Counted from the first letter of the stretch, positions 42,235 through 52,851 are shown. The stretch: 64,000 nucleotides of DNA from Branchiostoma floridae (GCF_000003815.2 NW_023365716.1:997685-1061684), one strand, 5' to 3'. The notes: generated by a model from the sequence alone, not told the origin. A program made the numbers and translations.

Positions 42235-43260
42235 ATTCAGGTTGTTTAGAGCCTAGCGTTTTAGTTTTAGTTAGGTAAAAAAATCAGATCAGTTGTGAGA
42301 TTCCTTGTGAAATGTATCCAAGAGCAAACGGTGCTGCCCCCCCCCCCCATATAGAATCATCAGACGATAGAAACCAACACCAACTTATTCGTTTTGTTAC
42401 ATTCATTTTATTTTGAAAATCTTTAGCAAAGTAACGCTTAAGTTGCAAAACATTTTAGTATATATTGCTATAGGTTAGAACCACTAGTAATGAGAATACA
42501 ATAGTGCAGAATATAAGGTATATTACCTGTATAATATACACAATACTTTATCATTCAAAATGTTATTCTTTGAAATGATTTAGATTAAATATGAAGAAGT
42601 GTGGATGTTTAAAACATTTACTATAATCGTATGGTCACCTAGATTTCTACAGTGCATGTCGAAAACAAAAGATCCGTCACGTGAACACAAATAAAAGACT
42701 ACATCTATGCTAAAGAGCTTAAATTATCTTTAAGTACCAACATTGCGATTTTACACAAGTACAAGCCAGCCAGCCTGACGGATGATCATAAATTGAAGAG
42801 AAAAAAAGGACCTACTTCTATACTGCATTCCAAGACTACATCTCTTTTGCATATAATTTCACAGCTAGGATATAAAAAAAATCTCCAACAAGATTTCTCC
42901 AGCATCAATGACGAAAAACAACGGATGTTGTTTGAAATGTTTAACCATTTCCAAAATCATATCCAGCTGCTTGAGTTTGGCGTATCTTAATACCTGGATG
43001 TCTAAACTTCATCGGTGTACAAGAGTACATCTTTGCCTAGGTACTAATACTATACTGGGTACATAACATACATTTTTTACACTGGTAATAGCCGCCTGAT
43101 GGGAACATATGCCATAACACACACCGGACAACCTGCCTCTAATGCATATTTCTTTACTATAAATGAATTTATAAGGACCAGGTACAGCGTAAGACTAATG
43201 TTTTAACATTAAAAAAAAAAAGAAGCTAGTTACTTCTGTAGGGCACAATAGTCTGAATGA
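42235..43260. other. Intergenic, 3' flank of ZF12
   Basis: AT-rich. A C-tract is at 42336-42349. No gene is seen. Confidence 0.5.
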
Positions 43261-43366
43261 TCACACTTGGATGAATTAGCTGTAATGACGGGTTTTCATG
43301 TGTACAGACAAGGTCGACTTGTGAGCCACCCTGTACCCACACTCTCCGCACATGAAGGGTTTCTCA
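43260..43366 (-). pseudogene. Frame-shifted last finger of ZF12
   Basis: After the ZF12 stop a finger continues in another frame (FMCGECGYRVAHKSTLSVHM). A two-base loss in CACACTGGTGAG (now CACTAGTGAG) explains the stop. Confidence 0.7.
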
Positions 43367-45355
43367 CTAGTGTTTTCGTAGGTGTCGATCGAGGTGAGAG
43401 TTCTGTGCGGCAGAATAGTCACACTGGTCACACTTGTAAGGTTTCTCTCCTGTGTGGCTTCTCATATGTACAGTTAAGTTAGACCTGTCAGCCGTCCAGT
43501 AACCACACTCCCCACACATGTAGGGTTTTTCACTACTGTGCTTTGATAAATGTTGGTCCAAACCAGATTTGTGGGCTGCAGAATAGTCGCAATGGTCACA
43601 TTTGTAGGGTTTTTCCCTTGTATGGGTTCTTATATGTCGGGATAAGTCAGATTTGCGTGCAGCAGAATAGTCACACTGGTCACACTTGAAGGGTTTCTCT
43701 CCTGTATGAGTTCTTATGTGTGCAGTTAAGTTAGACCTGTTAGCCGTAAAGTACCCACACTCTTCACACATGTAGGGTTTCTCATCGGAGTGCTTTTCAG
43801 TGATATGCCTGTTGAAATTTGATTTCCGTGCTGCAGAATAGTCACACTTGTCACATTTGAAAGGTTTTTCTTCTGTATGCTTTCTCATGTGTTGGGATAG
43901 TTTAGACTTTTGAGTTGTTCTGTATCCACACTCCCCACACATGTAGGGTTTCTCTCCGGTGTGTTTTAAAAGGTGTTGTTTTAGAGCTGATTTTTGTGCC
44001 GCAGAATAGTCGCACTGATCACACTTGAAGGGTTTTTGTCCTGTATGGATTCTCATATGTTGGTATAAGTGGGTCTTTCTTGTCGTCCTGTACCCACACT
44101 CCTTACATTTGTAGTATTTCTCACCGGTGTGTTTTGTCAGATGTTCGTCTAGAGTAGATTTGTGTGTTGCAGAATAGTCACACTGGTTACATTTGAAAGG
44201 TCTTTCTCCTGTGTGGGTTCTCATATGTCGGGATAAGTGGAGCTTTATAGCTGTTCTATATCCACAGTGATCACACATGTAGGGTTTCTCACCTGTGTGA
44301 TTTGTTCGATGTTTGTCCAAACAATCTTTCTGTGCAGAGGAATAGTCACACTGGTCACACTTGTACGGTTTATCTCCAGTATGGGTTCTCATATGTTGCG
44401 ACAAGTTGGACCTTTGAGCCGCCCTGTACCCACACTCCCCACACATGAAGGGTTTCTCACCACTGTGTTTCATTAGATGTTGGTCCAAATGTCCTTTCTC
44501 TGCTGCAGAATAGTCGCACTGGTCACACTTGTAGGGTTTTTCTCCTGTATGCGTTCTCATATGTCGAGATAAGCTGTCTTCATAAGTTGTCCTGAAGCCA
44601 CACTCTCCGCACATGTAGGGTTTCTCACCAGTATGTTTCGTTAGATGTTTGTTTAACTGAGATTTCTGTGCAGCAGAATAGTCACATTGGTCACACCTGT
44701 AGGGTTTTTCTCCTGTATGGATTTTCATATGTTGGGATAAGTCAGACTTTTTAACCGATAAGTTAGACCTCTGAGCTGCCCTGTACCCACACTTCCCGCA
44801 CATGTAGGGTTTCTCAACAGTGTGTTTAACCACAAGTCTTCCGATACTGCCTCTGCTCTCCTGTACCTGTGAGGTTGATGTGTTGTCAGGTTGGGGAAAT
44901 TTCACATCACACGTTTCCTGCTGCAGGCCCATGTCTGTTGTCTGGGTCTCCCTGCTGTCACTCTCCTTCCCAGGTTGTCCAGAATGCCCCATCTCCTTCC
45001 CAGGATGTTCTCCGACACTAAAAAATCCACAACTGGACTCTTCCATTTCTGCTCTTACACCGCCGCACGTTTCGTCATTTGGAACGGTCGTTTCCTCGTC
45101 CTGTTGCCGTCCCGTGTCTTTTATCTGCTCCCAACTGTTGTAATTCTCACTCCAAGGGTACCCAGTTAGTTTGGTTTCATTCTGGTAGTTGTAGGTTTCC
45201 TGGTCCTCACTGTACGTTTTCTGGCACAGCACGTTCTCTTGTCCATCCTGTTGCCATCCAGTGTCTCCTGTTGGCTCTTCTTTGATGTGCGTCTCGTTCA
45301 AAGTTTGTTCCACATGAAGCTCTTTAACGGGAGACACACATGTAAAATCCGCCAT
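43367..45355 (-). CDS. ZF12: class A C2H2 zinc-finger protein, 17 fingers
   Basis: At 662 residues this is the longest intact gene. The start ATG is at 45353-45355 (MADFTCVSPVKELHVEQT), after acceptor ATCATTTCAG. The N-terminus has IKEEPTGD and an extra NETKLTG. It carries RAEMEESSCGFFSVGEHPGK, the segment aligned with the class B start, and then the full linker. Finger 1 is abnormal: CGKCGYRAAQRSNLSVKKSD then LSQHMKIH, about six extra residues between the second Cys and first His, so it probably does not fold normally. Sixteen regular fingers follow. Fingers 14-15 are both CDQCDY-type (a register break, linker TREKP). Finger 12 has H-x4-H. The promoter is at 47029-47239. Confidence 0.93.
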   Translation of the reverse strand: MADFTCVSPVKELHVEQTLNETHIKEEPTGDTGWQQDGQENVLCQKTYSEDQETYNYQNETKLTGYPWSENYNSWEQIKDTGRQQDEETTVPNDETCGGVRAEMEESSCGFFSVGEHPGKEMGHSGQPGKESDSRETQTTDMGLQQETCDVKFPQPDNTSTSQVQESRGSIGRLVVKHTVEKPYMCGKCGYRAAQRSNLSVKKSDLSQHMKIHTGEKPYRCDQCDYSAAQKSQLNKHLTKHTGEKPYMCGECGFRTTYEDSLSRHMRTHTGEKPYKCDQCDYSAAEKGHLDQHLMKHSGEKPFMCGECGYRAAQRSNLSQHMRTHTGDKPYKCDQCDYSSAQKDCLDKHRTNHTGEKPYMCDHCGYRTAIKLHLSRHMRTHTGERPFKCNQCDYSATHKSTLDEHLTKHTGEKYYKCKECGYRTTRKTHLYQHMRIHTGQKPFKCDQCDYSAAQKSALKQHLLKHTGEKPYMCGECGYRTTQKSKLSQHMRKHTEEKPFKCDKCDYSAARKSNFNRHITEKHSDEKPYMCEECGYFTANRSNLTAHIRTHTGEKPFKCDQCDYSAARKSDLSRHIRTHTREKPYKCDHCDYSAAHKSGLDQHLSKHSSEKPYMCGECGYWTADRSNLTVHMRSHTGEKPYKCDQCDYSAAQNSHLDRHLRKH

Positions 45356-47028
45356 CTCTGAAATGATGGTAAAACATAGGGATAAAAACATTAATTCATC
45401 GTCTTTTCAAACCAGAAAGGGTTCAGATTTAAAACACGAAATTCTTCTGTCAAAGTAGTGGACCCTTTTAAGCTCCTCAGTTGTGTTTCCAGTAACAACT
45501 CGGTTGGGATATATTCTAGCTTATGATGCATACATGGGAATCATCAACCTAGCTAGCTCATGATTCGTCACTCGCAGTGTCTGACTCATAGTAAAAACAG
45601 ATTAATACTCTTCTATACATACAGAAAGCAACATAGACACAGAGAAAGGTAACGCTCTATAGACACAGGCGTCTCTACACGATTTCGACGTAGATTTTGT
45701 AGTAGAATGAACCCGAGTTACGGCCCGACTGTAGAATCGTGCTAAACTAGAGGAAACACGACATACTGTTTACATCAACCTTATCAGTCATATGAAAAAA
45801 AAAAATTCACTGGCACTGCAGGTTTTTGGAAAAGTCATAATTATGCCAAAATAATTCTTGTATACAAGACGACACTTGAATATAAATTGAATTGAACTTC
45901 TAGCTGCGCACGTGGTGAACGTACAGCTTTTCTTCGCATTTTACAGGTGAGCACTCCTGAAAACTCCGTTGTTATCAACATCCCTGGTATCATGGTGTTT
46001 GCACGACTATATACTACTAACCGATTAAGAGCGCACGAGCATAATCATCGTCAAATAATCTATCATTGCTAACCGCCGCCTTTACATGATTAGGTGTTTG
46101 AAGAAACACGGTCTGAGCACTAGCGACTTAGTACTTGTGTACATAGGGTTTGTCCGCCCCACCCTGGAATACGCCTGCCAGGTTTGGCACCCTGGTCTTA
46201 CAGTAGAACAGTCACGTATGATAGAGCGTATCCAGGTTAGAGCCTGTAAGATTATCCTTGGTCGCTCCTACAGTTCCTACAGTTCGGCACTGCAGGTGTG
46301 TGATCTGGAACATTTGCATGTAAGACGTAAGGCTCACTGCCTCAAGTTTGCCAGATCCCTTGTCCATTCTGAGGTTTTCGACTGGCTACCACCACGCCGC
46401 TCTGAGGCACATGGTAGAGACCTCAGAAACGCCGACAACTTCACTCAGTTTAAGTGTAGAACGGCTCGTTTTAGGAACACTACGCTCCCATACTGTGTCG
46501 ACCTTTTAAATTCATGTTAGACTTCAGATGTCACTTTTTAATATTCCTTAATGGTGATGTTTTAGATTGAAATGAGATTTTATTACTGATATATATATAT
46601 ATATATCTACTATGTGTGTGTAGATCCACACTTTTAAATTGTACAGCTGAGTGCGAATTGCGATTATAATAATTTGATTACTGCACATATGCAGGGATTT
46701 CCATTATACTCTCTTGTGTACTTGGTACGAGGCAATTTAGTCTCCGGACTACCAACTTGTACTTGATTTTGTGTGCGTTCAATAAATAAACCAGTTCTCT
46801 CTCTCTCTCTCTCTCATTGATAATTATCAAAACAACATTTTCGTGATTTCGTGATGCACCATTTTTGACCGTATGTTGCAGGTAAAAACCGATATTTGGC
46901 AGCAGTTACATCACTCATTATTTTCAAATTATGCCCCCCCCCCCAACTACCGATCGTAAACACACCTCTTTTATTCTAGTTTACCACTGAACAAGCACCA
47001 GCTAGGCTCATCTAACGACACTCAAATG
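45356..47028 (-). other. Intron 1 of ZF12
   Basis: It matches ZF10 intron 1 except for the LINE at 46069-46813. A C-tract is at about 46934. Confidence 0.6.
46069..46813 (+). mobile_element. 5'-truncated CR1-like LINE with reverse-transcriptase C-terminus
   Basis: The insert encodes 144 residues on plus (46086-46520), for example VRPTLEYACQVWHPGLT and RIQVRACKIILGRSYSSY, the C-terminal end of a CR1/L2-type reverse-transcriptase ORF. No catalytic YADD is present because the 5' part is missing. The 3' end is AATAAATAAACCAGTTCTCT and (CT)n. A 6-bp target duplication TCATTG flanks it (46063-46068 and 46814-46819). ZF10 intron 1 (about 36890, CTATCATTGATAATT) is the empty site. Orientation is opposite to the host gene. 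Confidence 0.92.
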
Positions 47029-47239
47029 TCTTACCTGTAAGTCTATGGTGGTTAGCGTTCTCCAAGACTTCTGGGATCACCTAAAAATCGTGTACGTTTG
47101 GGGGAGATGAGCACCAAACACGACGACATAAAACAAAAATGGCGGATGTCAGCTCATGAAGGGGCAAAGGTCAGAGGTCATAAACCTGATATTACTTGCC
47201 AATGGGTCAAATTAAGTTCGCCGCATAACGCAATACTGT
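47029..47239 (-). promoter_or_regulatory. ZF12 promoter and non-coding first exon
   Basis: AAAATGGCGGATGTCAG begins near 47136, AAAGGTCAGAGGTCA near 47166, donor GTAAGA at 47029-47034, and the CGCCGCATAACG box at 47219-47230. Confidence 0.75.
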
Positions 47240-47404
47240 CGTGTTTTTAAGGCTACCAAGGCTTGTTTTTCAATGTTTCCTTCATTATAAATAAAAAAAC
47301 TCAAAATAGACTTGAGCTTGATTAATTTGTGGGGCAATGGGTGGGGCATGTTGAACATATGCTGTTCTTTCAGTTCCTGTTGGCACGGCAGCCATGTTTT
47401 CTCA

Positions 47405-47828
47405 GCAGTAGGACTTACAGCTGACCTGTGCGACCTCACCACAGTTCCAGGTTAACGCTATTTCGTACAGTACACTACGCATGTGCGGGCAACATGAAAT
47501 CTGGGCAATGTGTCAAAAGTTTAAAAAAAACATGAACCTCATATTCTGTATTTATTTTACTCTGTTTAATTCTGAGAATTCTTGGTTTGTTAATCTTGAT
47601 TTATGTCTGCGATTATATTATGAGAGCTCTGTTCTGTTACCAAAGTTGGTTAGCAGCTACTGCTCATGTTTCCTATGTTCACTTACGTTGTACATGTACT
47701 ACCCTCTGTTCATTTATACTTTCTGTTGACGTGTCTTATAAGCCCAAGTGGGCTGGGCGTTTGTAAACGCACGACACTTTAATAAATCATCATTCATTAA
47801 ATCATTAATTCATTAATTCATTCATAAA
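47405..47828. repeat. 424-bp direct duplication at gap, left copy
   Basis: It matches 47929-48352 over its whole length with about one difference (TTAAATCATT versus TTAATTCATT). The copies flank the 100-N gap exactly, suggesting an unmerged contig overlap. Confidence 0.9.
47529..47828 (+). mobile_element. Retro-like insertion of about 300 bp (also at 48053-48352)
   Basis: Relative to the paralog at 1912-1925 (CCATGAACGTAAACATTCC) this stretch is inserted after CATGAAC. It ends in a stem-loop-like GCCCAAGTGGGCTGGGC, then ACTTTAATAAATCATC and (ATTCATTA)n, a typical non-LTR 3' end. Confidence 0.6.
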
Positions 47829-47928
47829 NNNNNNNNNNNNNNNNNNNNNNNNNNNNNNNNNNNNNNNNNNNNNNNNNNNNNNNNNNNNNNNNNNNNNNNN
47901 NNNNNNNNNNNNNNNNNNNNNNNNNNNN
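47829..47928. other. Assembly gap (100 N)
   Basis: The run of exactly 100 N marks a gap of unknown size between contigs. The flanks are the same sequence. Confidence 0.98.
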
Positions 47929-48352
47929 GCAGTAGGACTTACAGCTGACCTGTGCGACCTCACCACAGTTCCAGGTTAACGCTATTTCGTACAGTACACT
48001 ACGCATGTGCGGGCAACATGAAATCTGGGCAATGTGTCAAAAGTTTAAAAAAAACATGAACCTCATATTCTGTATTTATTTTACTCTGTTTAATTCTGAG
48101 AATTCTTGGTTTGTTAATCTTGATTTATGTCTGCGATTATATTATGAGAGCTCTGTTCTGTTACCAAAGTTGGTTAGCAGCTACTGCTCATGTTTCCTAT
48201 GTTCACTTACGTTGTACATGTACTACCCTCTGTTCATTTATACTTTCTGTTGACGTGTCTTATAAGCCCAAGTGGGCTGGGCGTTTGTAAACGCACGACA
48301 CTTTAATAAATCATCATTCATTAATTCATTAATTCATTAATTCATTCATAAA
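47929..48352. repeat. 424-bp direct duplication at gap, right copy
   Basis: This is the partner of 47405-47828. It continues into ACATTCCGCCATTTTGAATG, as in the paralogous block at 1924. Confidence 0.9.
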
Positions 48353-48576
48353 CATTCCGCCATTTTGAATGCGCCATTACCGTCTGGATACCGTTACGCA
48401 AAGGGAACAATGTTTACTTCTCATGTGCCTTCACCTTTGACATAATACCCAGGATTCCGCTCACTCGCACATGCGTACTCTGCAAAACACCTTATGCAAC
48501 ACCTAGCAATTTTATAGCGCCCGAGTCTTCTCAAACGTACGGAGCAATTACCACGCATGGAATCCCGTCGCGGCAA

Positions 48577-48740
48577 GGCTTAGGTCACATTTCCAAGCCG
48601 GGGCCCGGACGGGCAGCTTTTGGGAGCAAAAACATCAAAATGCGCAAAATGCCATATGTGTATATTTCTAGGTATACATTTCATTTTTTCGTTTCTTTAA
48701 ACATCCCGCCGGGCCCCGGTTTGTAAATGTGACCTAAGCC
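48577..48740. mobile_element. 164-bp foldback MITE, duplicated copy
   Basis: It has the same element and same flanks as 2147-2311 (GCGGCAAGGCTTAGG...CCTAAGCCTAAATCG), so it was carried by segmental duplication. Its right GC arm has lost one base. Confidence 0.65.
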
Positions 48741-49680
48741 TAAATCGTTCGATGTATTTTACCAGGGCCTTGATAACATTTTCTTAGTTTGTGATGTGAG
48801 GCTTTCACTTCTAGGCCCAACCAGGCCAAGTCAACAAAACGGCTGATATACGCAGAGTTTTTGTTTAATTCGCATTTAAAATCCATTTGAATGAAAACCC
48901 CTAACCAAAAGAACGCAGCTATTGGATATAACCAACTCCTATGTAACACTGCTAAAACAATGCAGTCAGAATCATTTCAATAGACAATGTAAATCAACAC
49001 AGAATCAATGGTTTTGTTTTATTTACATCCCTTTATTTTGATGATGATCTTTACCAAACTGCATGAAGTTCTCAATCATATATAAGATATTGCTATAAGA
49101 TAAAAAAATACAGAATATGATAATAAGCACTCAGAATACAAGTGTATGGAATACTAAGTACACATTGTAAGCAATACGCAAGATTCTCATCGTTATATAT
49201 GTATATATTATGCTGCGAGATGTTGCAAACGTAGAGTTGTTCTTTCAAATTAGACTAAAACAAATAAAAAACACCAATGCCGAAAACGTTTAGATACTTC
49301 CGTGACATCTACGATTTCTACAATTCTTTAAGAAAGAGGAACAGTCGATTCTAACACGACACGTAAATCTATGCGTAAGTACTAAAACTATCTTATGTAC
49401 AGAATCTACAACTATTAAAGTATCAGGTGCAATTTGACTTAAGCATCTGTTCAAACTAACGTCTTGAAACATTTCCTATAAATCTAACCAGGCTATCTGA
49501 ACATGTCTGCCTCTAATGTAAATTTCCTTTCTACACAGTAGTTATCGGGCCCTGGTATAGACTGACAACAGATAATGTTTTCACCCCTGGATGCGATTTG
49601 TTTTTCTAAATGACCGTTCACGTTTTAAAAGGCAAAAACATTGTATGCTGTACATTTGTCACACACGTAGATGTAGGTTC
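48741..49680. other. Intergenic, 3' flank of ZF13
   Basis: It matches 2312-3200. No gene. Confidence 0.55.
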
Positions 49681-49793
49681 TTTGGTATGTCTTGTCAAAT
49701 GTTTCAGGAGATGAGATTTCCTAGCCGCAGTGTAGTTTTAGTTTGACGTCATAAGGGTCTTTTCCTGTGTGTGTACTCATGTGTTGGGCTAAA

Positions 49794-50290
49794 TTAGACC
49801 GTCAAGTTGCTGTTCTCACACATGAAGAATTTCTCAACGGTGTGCTTTGTTAGATGCCTGTCCAAAGTGGACTTCTCTGCGGCGGAAAAGTCACACTGGT
49901 CACATTTAACGTTTTTTTCGGCTGTATGCGTCCGCATATGTCGGGCTAAGTCAGACTCTTCGGCTGTCCTATGCCCACACTCCCCACAAATGAAGGGTTT
50001 CTCACCGGTATGTTTTCGTATGTGTTTGACCAAAGTAGACTTATCTACAGCAGAATATCACAGTGGTCACACTTGTAGGGTTTTTCTCCTGTGTGAATTC
50101 TCATGTGTTGGGATAAGTAAGAATTTCGCGCCGCCCTGTACCCACACTCTTCACACAAGTAGGGTTTCTCACCGGTGTGCTTTGCTAAATGTTGGTTCAA
50201 AGCAGATTTCCCTGCAGCAGAATAGTCACACTGGTCACATTTATACGGCTTTTCCCCTGTGTGGGTTCTCATATGTCGGGATAATTCAGA
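49794..50290 (-). pseudogene. ZF13 distal array, two further frameshifts
   Basis: Finger sequence continues after the ZF13 stop in two other frames. The first (about 50290-50045) has SELSRHM, then CDQCDYSAAGKSALNQH and CEECGYRAARNSYLSQH, and fails at CDHCDILL, where two bases of a Tyr-Ser stretch are missing. The second (50040-49794) has CGECGHRTAEESDLARH and CDQCDFSAAEKSTLDRH and ends FFMCENSNLTV. At least two indels separate these from the main frame. Confidence 0.75.
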
Positions 50291-51672
50291 CCTATCCTGA
50301 ACCCACACTCCCCACACATGTACGGTTTGTCACCAGTGTGCTTTGCTGCTATATGCCGGTCTAAATTGCTTTTATGTGCAGCAGAATAGTCACACTGGTC
50401 ACACATGTAGGGTTTTTCTCCTGTATGAATTTTCATATGTCGGGATAAGTGAGATTTGTTAGTTGTCTTGTACTCACATTCCCCACATATGTAGGGTTTC
50501 TGACCACTGTGTTTTGTCGTATGTTGGACCAAATTGATTTTCTGTGCCGCAGAATAGTCACACAGGTCACACTTGTAGGGCTTCTCTCCTGTATGGGCTT
50601 TCATATGACGGGACAATGTACTCCTTTGAGCTGTCCTGTACCCACACTCCCCACACATGTAGGGTTTTTCTCCAACATGTATTCTCAGGTGTCGGTCTAA
50701 GTAGGATTTGTTTGCTGCAGAATAGTGACACTGGTCACACTTGTAGGGTTTATCACCGGTGTGTTTAGCTAGATGATTGTCCAAAGTGGATTTCCATGCA
50801 GCAGAATAGTCGCACTGGTCACACTTGTAGGGTTTTTCTCCTGTATGGGTCCTCATATGTACGGATAAGTGAGACTTTCGACTGGCCCTGTACCCACACT
50901 CCCCGCATATGTAGGGTTTCTCACCGGTGTGTTTTGCTAGATGTTTGTCCAAATCACATTTCTGTGCTGCAGAATAGTTACACTGGTCACACTTGTGGGG
51001 TTTCTCTCCTGTGTGGGTTCTCATGTGTCTGGATAAGTCAGACTTTTCAGCTGTCCTGTGCCCACACTCCCCACACATGTAGGGTTTCTCACCAGTGTGT
51101 TTTCTTAGGTGTCGATCCAAGTGGGGTTTCTGTGCTGCAGAATAGTCACACTGATCACACTTGTACGGTTTATCTCCTGTGTGGGTTCTCATATGTTTGG
51201 ATAAGTCAGACTTTTGAGTCGCTCTGTACCCACACTCTCCACACATGAAGGGTTTCTCACCGGTGGCGGTGTGTTTTGCTACATGTCGCTTCAAATGTGA
51301 TTTCCGTGCAGCAGAATATTCACACTGATCACACTTGTGGGGTTTCTCTCCTGTATGGATTCTCATATGCTGAGATAAGTCAGACTTCCTAGCTGTCCTG
51401 TACCCGCACTCCCCACATATGTAGGGTTTCTCACCGGTGTGTTTCACCACATGCCTTCCCATATTGCCTCTGCTCTCCTGTACCTGTGAGGTTGATGTGT
51501 TGTCAGGTTGGGGAAAGTTCACATCACACGTTTCCTGCTGCAGGCCCATTTCTGTTGTCTGGGTCTCCCTGCTGTCACTCTCCTTTCCGGGGTGTTCTGT
51601 GGACTTACTCTCCTTCCCAGGATCTCCAGCACACTGGTCTCCGCAGAAAAGTTCAAGACCGGAATCTTCCAT
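50269..51672 (-). CDS. ZF13: class B C2H2 zinc-finger protein, 13 fingers
   Basis: The 467-residue product starts MEDSGLELFCGDQCAGDPGK after acceptor CCCTCTCACAG|AAATGG, seven bases shorter than in other class B genes. The linker is intact (TEMGLQQETCDVNFPQPDN). There are 13 complete fingers. Fingers 1-3 with linker HTATGEKP are shared almost exactly with ZF10, although ZF10 is class A. Fingers 8-9 are both CDQC-type (register break). Finger 13 has H-x4-H. Finger 14 breaks at CGFRIGLNYPDI then TGA, where several bases of the TA(D/Q)RS segment are missing. Two more array pieces follow in other frames. The promoter is at 52403-52595, with an assembly gap in the intron. Confidence 0.9.
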   Translation of the reverse strand: MEDSGLELFCGDQCAGDPGKESKSTEHPGKESDSRETQTTEMGLQQETCDVNFPQPDNTSTSQVQESRGNMGRHVVKHTGEKPYICGECGYRTARKSDLSQHMRIHTGEKPHKCDQCEYSAARKSHLKRHVAKHTATGEKPFMCGECGYRATQKSDLSKHMRTHTGDKPYKCDQCDYSAAQKPHLDRHLRKHTGEKPYMCGECGHRTAEKSDLSRHMRTHTGEKPHKCDQCNYSAAQKCDLDKHLAKHTGEKPYICGECGYRASRKSHLSVHMRTHTGEKPYKCDQCDYSAAWKSTLDNHLAKHTGDKPYKCDQCHYSAANKSYLDRHLRIHVGEKPYMCGECGYRTAQRSTLSRHMKAHTGEKPYKCDLCDYSAAQKINLVQHTTKHSGQKPYICGECEYKTTNKSHLSRHMKIHTGEKPYMCDQCDYSAAHKSNLDRHIAAKHTGDKPYMCGECGFRIGLNYPDI

Positions 51673-51730
51673 TTCTGTGAGAGGGGGTGTGGATTGTGAA
51701 ACAGCTTATTTCATCTGGCAAAGTAAAATA

Positions 51731-51902
51731 CAGTAGAATCCAAGTAAGTGCACAACGGATAATTGCACACTTCTGTTAATTGCACGAAATCCAAAATCCC
51801 GTGGTGGTGCGGTCCAGCTTAATAACTTCGCTTTGTTGCACCATTAGGATATTGCACGAAATGCACTGGCATTTGGGGTGTGCAATTACGTGGCTTCTAC
51901 TG
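51731..51902. mobile_element. 172-bp pogo/Tigger-like MITE
   Basis: Inverted ends CAGTAGAATCCAAGTAAGTG and the complement of GTGCAATTACGTGGCTTCTACTG, about 24 bp with few mismatches. TA flanks both sides (51729-51730 and 51903-51904). The interior repeats AATTGCAC-type motifs. It lies next to the gap. Confidence 0.8.
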
Positions 51903-51932
51903 TAGTATAATTTATAATGATTAGACATGCCG

Positions 51933-52032
51933 NNNNNNNNNNNNNNNNNNNNNNNNNNNNNNNNNNNNNNNNNNNNNNNNNNNNNNNNNNNNNNNNNNNN
52001 NNNNNNNNNNNNNNNNNNNNNNNNNNNNNNNN
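51933..52032. other. Assembly gap (100 N)
   Basis: A run of exactly 100 N inside the ZF13 5' intron; no sequence is shared by the two sides. Confidence 0.98.
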
Positions 52033-52402
52033 CAGCGAGACCGGCTCAGTGAACGTAAAGAAACAGTGGTACTTGTAACTCCCTTCAAATGGCCTAAGGG
52101 CACATGGCAGTGATTGCACGCAGCCGCAGAGGGCTGACTTCCAGCCTTTGGCTCTAATTTTGTTTGATATGTTGGGATTTCGGAGGTGTATAGGGTTTTT
52201 AACTTCTTACTGTGTTGAAAAATCATATTTTACTCATGCTTCTGGTGTCCGTAGGCTCTAGAAATTGTTTGGATGTTACATCACACTTCTACTGCCCCCC
52301 TCCCCATTCAAAGACCTATGACAAATACACCTTAAATCGTCTACTTCGTGTTCATCAATGAACAACCACCAACCAGGCGGTATCAACAACAATCACAAGA
52401 GG

Positions 52403-52595
52403 TCTTACCTGTAAGTCTATGGTGATTAGCAGTCTCGCGACTTCTGGAATCACGTAAAAATCGCGTAAGTTTGAAGGAGATGAGACGACGACGCAAAACA
52501 AAATGGCGGACGTCAGCTCGCAGGGGGTAAAGGTGAGAGGTTACAAACCTGATACATCCTTCACAAAGGGTCAACCCGAGATCACCGCATAATGC
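52403..52595 (-). promoter_or_regulatory. ZF13 promoter and non-coding first exon
   Basis: AAAATGGCGGACGTCAG begins near 52500, AAAGGTGAGAGGTTA near 52529 (second half-site weakened), and donor GTAAGA is at 52403-52408. Confidence 0.72.
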
Positions 52596-52851
52596 TTAAA
52601 TGAACATCTTCAAATCATACACTGTAGTAATTGAGTGCAATGGCAATGGAGTAAGATTCATCAGACGATGGTAATAAATTTATACACTATAGCTGTACAA
52701 AATGAACCTAACCAACATTACGCCACGATTAGGCATACCTCTTCATATAATACACTGCTTAGGCAATGGAGTAAGATATAACAGACGACGGTAATAAAAT
52801 AACTGTACACAAAATAAACCTTACCAACAAGCTTTCAACATGTCCTCCTCA

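Noticed and set aside
47818-48006. Open frames running through the N gaps (also 51886-52226)
   Set aside because: They depend on reading N as codons.
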